This document shows positions 58,201-64,000 of a stretch of DNA of 64,000 nucleotides, one piece after another (the stretch's first letter is position 1; each line of letters opens with the position of its first letter). The DNA comes from Alistipes sp. GTDB lineage: Bacteria; Bacteroidota; Bacteroidia; Bacteroidales; Rikenellaceae. The stretch lies in assembly GCA_017624955.1 (NCBI GenBank), contig JAGAMA010000025.1:80637-144636 (forward strand), in the 5' to 3' direction. Both the position numbers and the translations under genes were made by a program. The notes below the pieces were generated by a model, which worked only from the letters and a program-made list of their open reading frames with translations, searched no databases and was not told where the DNA came from.

Positions 58201-59745
58201 ATGAATACCGTTTTAATCGCCCTAATTACGGCTGTTGTGGCCGTCGTAGTCTACGCCGTGGCGACGAACCTCGTGGCGAAGACCTCGATCCGCAAGCGCC
58301 GTGAGGCTGCCCTCAAGGAGGCCGAGGCCGAGGGTGAGATGATCAAAAAGGAGAAGATGCTCCAGGCCAAGGAGCACTTCATGCAGCTGAAGAGCAACCA
58401 CGACCGCCAGGTCAATGAGCGCAACCAGAAGTTGCAGCAGAGTGAGCAGCGCGCCAAGCAGCTCGAGCAGACACTGCAGAACCAGCAGCGCGACCTGGAC
58501 CACAAGCTCAAGGAGAACGACCGCCTCAAGGAGCAGATGCAGAACCAGATGCAGCTCCTCGACCACAAGAAGGAGGAGCTTGAGCAGATGCGCCGTGAGC
58601 AGAATATGCGCCTGGAGCAGATCTCGGGACTCAGCTCGGAGGAGGCCAAGAACATCCTGATCGAGAACATGAAGTCGGAGGCGAAGGCCGAGGCCGCTGC
58701 CTACATCAACGAGACGATCGAGGAGGCCAAGCTCTCGGCTACGAAGGAGGCCAAGCGCATCGTGGTAGCCTCGATTCAGCGTGTAGCAACCGAGACGGCA
58801 ATCGAGAATGCCGTGACGGTCTTCAACATCGAAAGCGATGAGGTGAAGGGTCGCATCATCGGCCGCGAGGGTCGCAACATCCGCGCCCTGGAGGCCGCTA
58901 CGGGTATCGAGATTATCGTGGATGATACGCCCGAGGCCATCATCCTCAGCGGCTTTGATCCCGTGCGCCGTGAGATCGCCCGCCTGGCCCTGCACCAGCT
59001 CGTGACCGACGGCCGTATCCACCCCGCCCGCATCGAGGAGGTGGTAGCCAAGGTTAAGAAGCAGATCGAGGAGGAGATCGTCGAGGTGGGTAAGCGCACG
59101 GCGATCGACCTGGGTATCCACGGCCTGCATCCCGAGCTGATCCGCCTGATCGGTAAGATGAAGTACCGCTCGTCGTATGGTCAGAACCTGCTGCAGCACG
59201 CCCGCGAGACGGCCAACCTGGCCGGTATCATGGCTGCCGAGCTGGGTCTGAACCCCAAGCATGCCCGCCGTGCCGGTCTGTTGCACGATATCGGTAAGGT
59301 GCCCGATGATGAACCCGAGTTGCCGCACGCCATGATCGGTATGAAGCTCGCCGAGAAGTATAAGGAGAAGGCCGAGGTTTGCAACGCCATCGGTGCTCAC
59401 CACGACGAGATGGAGATGACGTCGCTCATCGCCCCCATCATCCAGGTCTGCGATGCCATTTCGGGTGCCCGCCCGGGTGCTCGTCGTGAGGTGGTGGAGA
59501 GCTACATCAAGCGCCTGAAGGAGATGGAGGATATCGCTCTCTCGTACCCGGGTGTAGTGAAGACCTACGCCATCCAGGCCGGTCGTGAGCTCCGCGTCAT
59601 CGTCGGTGCCGATAAACTGTCGGATCAGGAGGCCGAGAGCCTATCGCACGATATCGCCAAGAAGATCCAGGATGAGATGACTTATCCGGGGCAGGTGAAG
59701 ATTACGGTGATTCGGGAGACGCGTGCCGTATCATACGCTAAATAG
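58201..59745 (+). CDS. rny: Ribonuclease Y
   Basis: 514 residues. One N-terminal membrane helix ([18 protein letters not shown]), a long coiled coil (about 35-190), KH domain ([16 protein letters not shown] near 215-235) and HD domain with LLHDIGK (metal site) and AHHDEME. It is a membrane-anchored endoribonuclease starting mRNA decay. The gene starts 56 bp after the 6S RNA terminator. Confidence 0.96.
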   Translation: MNTVLIALITAVVAVVVYAVATNLVAKTSIRKRREAALKEAEAEGEMIKKEKMLQAKEHFMQLKSNHDRQVNERNQKLQQSEQRAKQLEQTLQNQQRDLDHKLKENDRLKEQMQNQMQLLDHKKEELEQMRREQNMRLEQISGLSSEEAKNILIENMKSEAKAEAAAYINETIEEAKLSATKEAKRIVVASIQRVATETAIENAVTVFNIESDEVKGRIIGREGRNIRALEAATGIEIIVDDTPEAIILSGFDPVRREIARLALHQLVTDGRIHPARIEEVVAKVKKQIEEEIVEVGKRTAIDLGIHGLHPELIRLIGKMKYRSSYGQNLLQHARETANLAGIMAAELGLNPKHARRAGLLHDIGKVPDDEPELPHAMIGMKLAEKYKEKAEVCNAIGAHHDEMEMTSLIAPIIQVCDAISGARPGARREVVESYIKRLKEMEDIALSYPGVVKTYAIQAGRELRVIVGADKLSDQEAESLSHDIAKKIQDEMTYPGQVKITVIRETRAVSYAK

Positions 59746-59866
59746 CAGACGTATCTGACGGCCTCTTTTGGCGTTACACTGCAAGGCGAAGTTCCTCACA
59801 TACGTTTAGTATGCTGCGGACTTCGCCTTTTGTGTGCCTAAAAATAGGCTCGCCATATCCGTCTGC
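59746..59866. repeat. Long palindromic repeat element, copy 2
   Basis: It begins at the base after the rny stop codon. Outer arms start GCAGACG and end CGTCTGC; inner arms GGCGAAGT and ACTTCGCC enclose TTCCTCACATAC-GTTTA-GTATGCTGCGGAC, the same centre as at 53475-53597. The flanks CTCTTTTGGCGTTA and GCCTAAAAATAG are also shared. Confidence 0.88.
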
Positions 59867-59905
59867 GGGTGGTGCTCTCTTTGCCTAAAAATAGCTCTTG
59901 CCATA
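59836..59905. repeat. Partial direct repeat beside palindrome copy 2
   Basis: TGCCTAAAAATAGGCTCGCC and TTGCCTAAAAATAGCTCTTG ... GCCATA recur about 46 bp apart, so the right arm of the element has been partly duplicated. Confidence 0.6.
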
Positions 59906-59941
59906 CGACTTTCAGGCGGTTGCCATTTGTGAAAGGTAGCA

Positions 59942-59981
59942 CCTTCCCCGCCTTTCTCGCCTTTTCCTCCTTTCCCGCCCC
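59942..59981. repeat. Degenerate 9-bp tandem repeat, four units
   Basis: CCTTCCCCG, CCTTTCTCG, CCTTTTCCT and CCTTTCCCG are followed by CCCC. It lies between the palindrome and the ferritin terminator. Confidence 0.8.
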
Positions 59982-59982
59982 A

Positions 59983-60011
59983 CAAAAAAAGGATGCCCCG
60001 AAAGGGCATCC
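59983..60011 (-). terminator. Intrinsic terminator of the ferritin gene
   Basis: GGATGCCC and GGGCATCC pair across CGAAA; on the minus strand eight T residues follow (AAAAAAA on plus). Confidence 0.85.
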
Positions 60012-60037
60012 TCTAATTTTGAATTCGAACCTCGACC

Positions 60038-60559
60038 TTACTCGGCCGTAGCGAGGGGCGAAGCCTGCGTGTAAACGCGTGCGGCAAGCTCCTTATCGAG
60101 CTGATACATGCCGTACTTGTCGTTCTCCACAGCCTCGGCAGCGAAGATCATATCGCGGGCGGACTCCTCCTCCTCGATCTGCTCGTCGATGAACCATACA
60201 AGCATGTTCGACGAAGCGAAATCGCGATCCTCGGCAGCGATGGCGGCCAGGTTGTTGATCAGGCCCGTTACGACCTTCTCGTGCTTGAGCGTCTCTTGGA
60301 ACATCTCCAGCACCGAATTCCAGGTGGTATCTACGGCCTCGATGGGCTTCAGCTCCACCTTGCAGTCGCGCGAGTTGAGATAATTCATTAGAATGCGGGC
60401 ATGATCCTGCTCCTCCTGCCACTGCACGAAGAACCAGTTGGCAACGCCCTTATAACCCTTGGCCTCGGCATCCATCGACATCGAGAGATAGAGGTAAGCC
60501 GACCAAAGCTCGGCATTGATCTGTGCGTTAATCGCATCATGTAATTTCTGGCTTAACAT
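60038..60559 (-). CDS. ftnA: Ferritin
   Basis: 173 residues, four-helix bundle. Ferroxidase ligands are recognisable: Glu in NAELWSAYLYL (about 17), Glu/His in WQEEQDHAR (about 50-53), Glu near 93 in IAAEDRDF and Gln/Glu in FIDEQIEEEES (about 126). No haem Met site of bacterioferritin is evident. It stores iron as a 24-mer. A minus-strand TATATTTG box lies 59 bp upstream (60626-60619). Confidence 0.94.
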   Translation of the reverse strand: MLSQKLHDAINAQINAELWSAYLYLSMSMDAEAKGYKGVANWFFVQWQEEQDHARILMNYLNSRDCKVELKPIEAVDTTWNSVLEMFQETLKHEKVVTGLINNLAAIAAEDRDFASSNMLVWFIDEQIEEEESARDMIFAAEAVENDKYGMYQLDKELAARVYTQASPLATAE

Positions 60560-60618
60560 AGTTGTATTGTTTTATGTGTTTGTGTTTTCGGTTTGCGGGT
60601 TTTTTCTTTTTCCCTATA

Positions 60619-60626
60619 CAAATATA
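60619..60626 (-). promoter_or_regulatory. Promoter box of ftnA
   Basis: Minus-strand TATATTTG, 59 bp before the ferritin start codon. No clear regulatory palindrome is seen between them. Confidence 0.5.
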
Positions 60627-60712
60627 CAACACAATTTTGAAAAACGTGCATTTTTTCGATCATCTTATTTTATCCACCTATCAGGAGAATTTATCTCGTG
60701 CGCAAACCGTTG

Positions 60713-61147
60713 TCAGTCATCAACTTTGATAACCCTTCCGCGCCGATCGAATTCCGCCTCCGGCCCGTTCCGGAACTTCACTTCGAACCCCTTGCGTGTG
60801 CGTTCGACCTCCCGGATGCGCCCCTCGGGGAAGTGCTTGCGCAGCTCCTCGCGGATCGAGGCAGGAATCATCTCCTCGGGTAGCTCGCCCCGCCCGCAGT
60901 CGATTTCGCTCCATCGGCCGTTTCGGTCGAACGAGATTGTTCCGCCATCGGCCAGGTAAACCTTGTATTCGCGTTCGAGGAGCGACCGTTTGGCCGTGGT
61001 GTAGCTCACCTCGCTCTGCGAGAAGTAGTTCTCGATCAGCTCACGTGCCGTTTGCGGGAGCTCTTTGAAGGGAATCATGCGGTAGTCATCCGCCTTGACG
61101 GGCCAGGTTATGAGGGCCACCGCCAATGTGAGAAAAAGTTTAAACAT
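60713..61147 (-). CDS. PepSY-like (DUF2874) exported protein
   Basis: 144 residues, signal peptide MFKLFLTLAVALITWPVKA. Two PepSY-like repeats: about 27-80 (LPQTARELIENYFSQSEVSY ... YKVYLADGGTISFDRNG) and about 85-142 (IPASIREELRKHFPEG ... FEVKFRNGPEAEFDRRG). Such periplasmic proteins are common in Bacteroidota; proposed roles in protease inhibition or signalling are unproven. A minus-strand TATTTTTG box at 61183-61176 is 28 bp upstream. Confidence 0.88.
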   Translation of the reverse strand: MFKLFLTLAVALITWPVKADDYRMIPFKELPQTARELIENYFSQSEVSYTTAKRSLLEREYKVYLADGGTISFDRNGRWSEIDCGRGELPEEMIPASIREELRKHFPEGRIREVERTRKGFEVKFRNGPEAEFDRRGRVIKVDD

Positions 61148-61188
61148 ATCGCATCGTTTTAGACCTTCTCCCTTGCAAAAATAACGCC

Positions 61189-61217
61189 AAAAAAGGGAGT
61201 CCCTTTCGGAACTCCCC
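61189..61217 (-). terminator. Terminator of the groES-groEL operon
   Basis: GGGAGTCCC / GGAACTCCC hairpin; on the minus strand it is followed by TTTTTT. Confidence 0.75.
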
Positions 61218-61240
61218 TCGTATAACTCCTCTCTTTCGGC

Positions 61241-63158
<1,918 letters not shown>

Positions 63159-63220
63159 AACTTTGAATCTTTTTTAGTTTATATTGTTTTGTTTGCTTCC
63201 GTTTTGTGCCTCACGGCATA

Positions 63221-63228
63221 CAAAGATA
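63221..63228 (-). promoter_or_regulatory. Promoter box of groS-groL
   Basis: Minus-strand TATCTTTG. No inverted repeat of the CIRCE type is found between it and the start codon, so HrcA control is not indicated. Confidence 0.55.
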
Positions 63229-63290
63229 ATAACAAAGGTTGTACCAACTACACAATCCCTGCCATTTTGTCAGTTTTTTTTGATGAAAAC

Positions 63291-63336
63291 GGCACGAAAG
63301 GGCATGAAAGGCATGAAGGGCGAAAAGGGCAGAAGG
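63291..63336. repeat. Degenerate 9-bp tandem repeat upstream of the four-helix-bundle gene
   Basis: GGCACGAAA (plus one G), GGCATGAAA, GGCATGAAG, GGCGAAAAG and GGCAGAAGG. Five units with period 9, one having an extra G. Confidence 0.85.
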
Positions 63337-63360
63337 GTTTTAAGTTTTACAAAAAAACAC

Positions 63361-63368
63361 TATCTTTG
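63361..63368 (+). promoter_or_regulatory. Promoter box of the four-helix-bundle gene
   Basis: TATCTTTG ends 17 bp before ATG 63386; the GTG at 63368 overlaps the box and is not the start. Confidence 0.6.
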
Positions 63369-63385
63369 TGAAAACGACTATCGTT

Positions 63386-63934
63386 ATGTCCAATCCTCCA
63401 ACTATCCGACATAAGGGCGACTATAAGAGGTTGCTTTGCTACCAAAAGGCAGAGGCGATTTATGATATTACCTATTTTTTCGTCGAGCACTTTTTGGAGC
63501 GCGGTGACCGCACATGCGATCAAATGATTCAGGCTGCACGCTCCGGCAAACAGAATATAGTCGAGGGTTATGCAGCATCAGCTACCTCAATTGAAACCGA
63601 GCTTAAACTAATGAATGTGGCCAAGAGTAGTTTGCACGAGTTGCTGATGGATTACGATGACTATTTGCGCGTCCGAGGTCTAAATCGGTGGACGGAAGAG
63701 TCCGAACAAATGTGTCGCGCGAAACAACTTGGCCGTGAACATAACGATGCTGCTTTTTGGCGAGAACTGATATCTACCCGAAGTGCCGAAACTATCGCAA
63801 ACCTTGCTATCGTGCTGATATATCAAGCTGATAGCCTGATATATCGTTTCATGCAACGTGTCTTGGAACGCTTTGCCGAAGAGGGTGGTTTCCGCGAACA
63901 ACTCACCCGCATCCGATTGCAAAACCGCAAATAA
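63386..63934 (+). CDS. Four-helix-bundle protein (S23 / 'four helix bundle suffix' type)
   Basis: 182 residues from MSNPPTIRH. Predicted all-helical, with the S23-family pattern: YKRLLCYQKAEAIYDITYFF, GDRTCDQMIQAARSGKQNIVEGYAA (compare the SxxxNIAEG block), ETELKLMNVAKSSLHELLMDYDDYL and ANLAIVLIYQADSLIYRFM. Relatives include 23S rRNA intervening-sequence proteins and Avd of diversity-generating retroelements, which bind nucleic acid. No reverse transcriptase is in the window. Base composition is more AT-rich than neighbours, suggesting transfer. It is bracketed by 9-bp tandem repeats at 63291-63336 and 63952-63981. Confidence 0.82.
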   Translation: MSNPPTIRHKGDYKRLLCYQKAEAIYDITYFFVEHFLERGDRTCDQMIQAARSGKQNIVEGYAASATSIETELKLMNVAKSSLHELLMDYDDYLRVRGLNRWTEESEQMCRAKQLGREHNDAAFWRELISTRSAETIANLAIVLIYQADSLIYRFMQRVLERFAEEGGFREQLTRIRLQNRK

Positions 63935-63951
63935 ATTTTCAAAGTATGATT

Positions 63952-63981
63952 AAGGCGTAAAGGGCGCAAAAGGTGTAAAAG
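63952..63981. repeat. Degenerate 9-bp tandem repeat downstream of the four-helix-bundle gene
   Basis: AAGGCGTAA, AGGGCGCAA and AAGGTGTAA are followed by AAG: three units, period exactly 9, about 17 bp after the gene's stop codon and near the window end. Confidence 0.8.
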
Positions 63982-64000
63982 TTTATTTTGTCGCCCTTTG

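Overview
The window looks like a chromosomal stretch of a gut-type, high-GC Bacteroidales, most likely Rikenellaceae/Alistipes-like. The clues are Bacteroidota-type promoters (TAnnTTTG boxes), a V-type rather than F-type ATPase operon, family-restricted genes (DUF4301, DUF4295, DUF2764, DUF4878, PepSY-like), lipoproteins with DUF4369+TlpA domains, and many secreted pectin-active enzymes. The taxon is an inference; no rRNA is present.

Layout. 1-8.0 kb (+): a carbohydrate-active cluster with the 3' end of an (alpha/alpha)6-type glycosidase, a GH2, a PL1 pectate lyase and a large DUF6298-like protein, closed by a terminator. 8.1-15.6 kb (-): V-type ATPase operon E-DUF2764-A-B-D-I-K. 15.7-16.4 kb: a degraded outer-membrane-barrel 3' end, a small membrane protein and a 9-bp tandem repeat. 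16.4-27.1 kb: housekeeping genes (DUF4301, murB, tilS, holA, a class-IV-aminotransferase-like gene, coaD, lpxD, two tandem TlpA lipoproteins, ruvC). 27.2-30.4 kb (-): HAD phosphatase, NhaC antiporter, EamA transporter. 30.45-31.1 kb: tRNA-Gly(GCC) preceded by a truncated copy of itself, followed by several dispersed hairpins.

31.1-44.9 kb (-): an eight-gene pectin (galacturonan/rhamnogalacturonan) operon read from one promoter: PL22, GH2, tandem-domain CE12, GH115, GH28, PL11-like, CBM9-like, GH28. All products carry export signals, and no SusC/SusD pair is visible. 45-49.2 kb (-): small lipoproteins, two FKBP-type PPIases, an agmatinase-family protein. 49.2-57.9 kb (+): pdxB, a PyrD-like protein with an altered substrate site, cinA, rpmB-rpmG-DUF4295, then (after an inserted minus-strand gene and a palindromic repeat) ftsY-rimO, and a coiled-coil gene with zapA. 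A probable 6S RNA lies between zapA and rny. 60-63.2 kb (-): ferritin, PepSY-like protein, groEL and groES. The window ends with a four-helix-bundle (S23/Avd-like) gene flanked on both sides by degenerate 9-bp tandem repeats.

The observations most worth following are: the PyrD-like enzyme that keeps its FMN frame but has lost most orotate-contacting residues; the in-frame PL11 chimera; the half-tRNA duplication; a set of intergenic arrays that share a ~9-bp period but not a sequence, two of which bracket the four-helix-bundle gene; a long palindromic element present twice; and several genes whose promoter box lies only 4-7 bp before the start codon, implying leaderless mRNAs.
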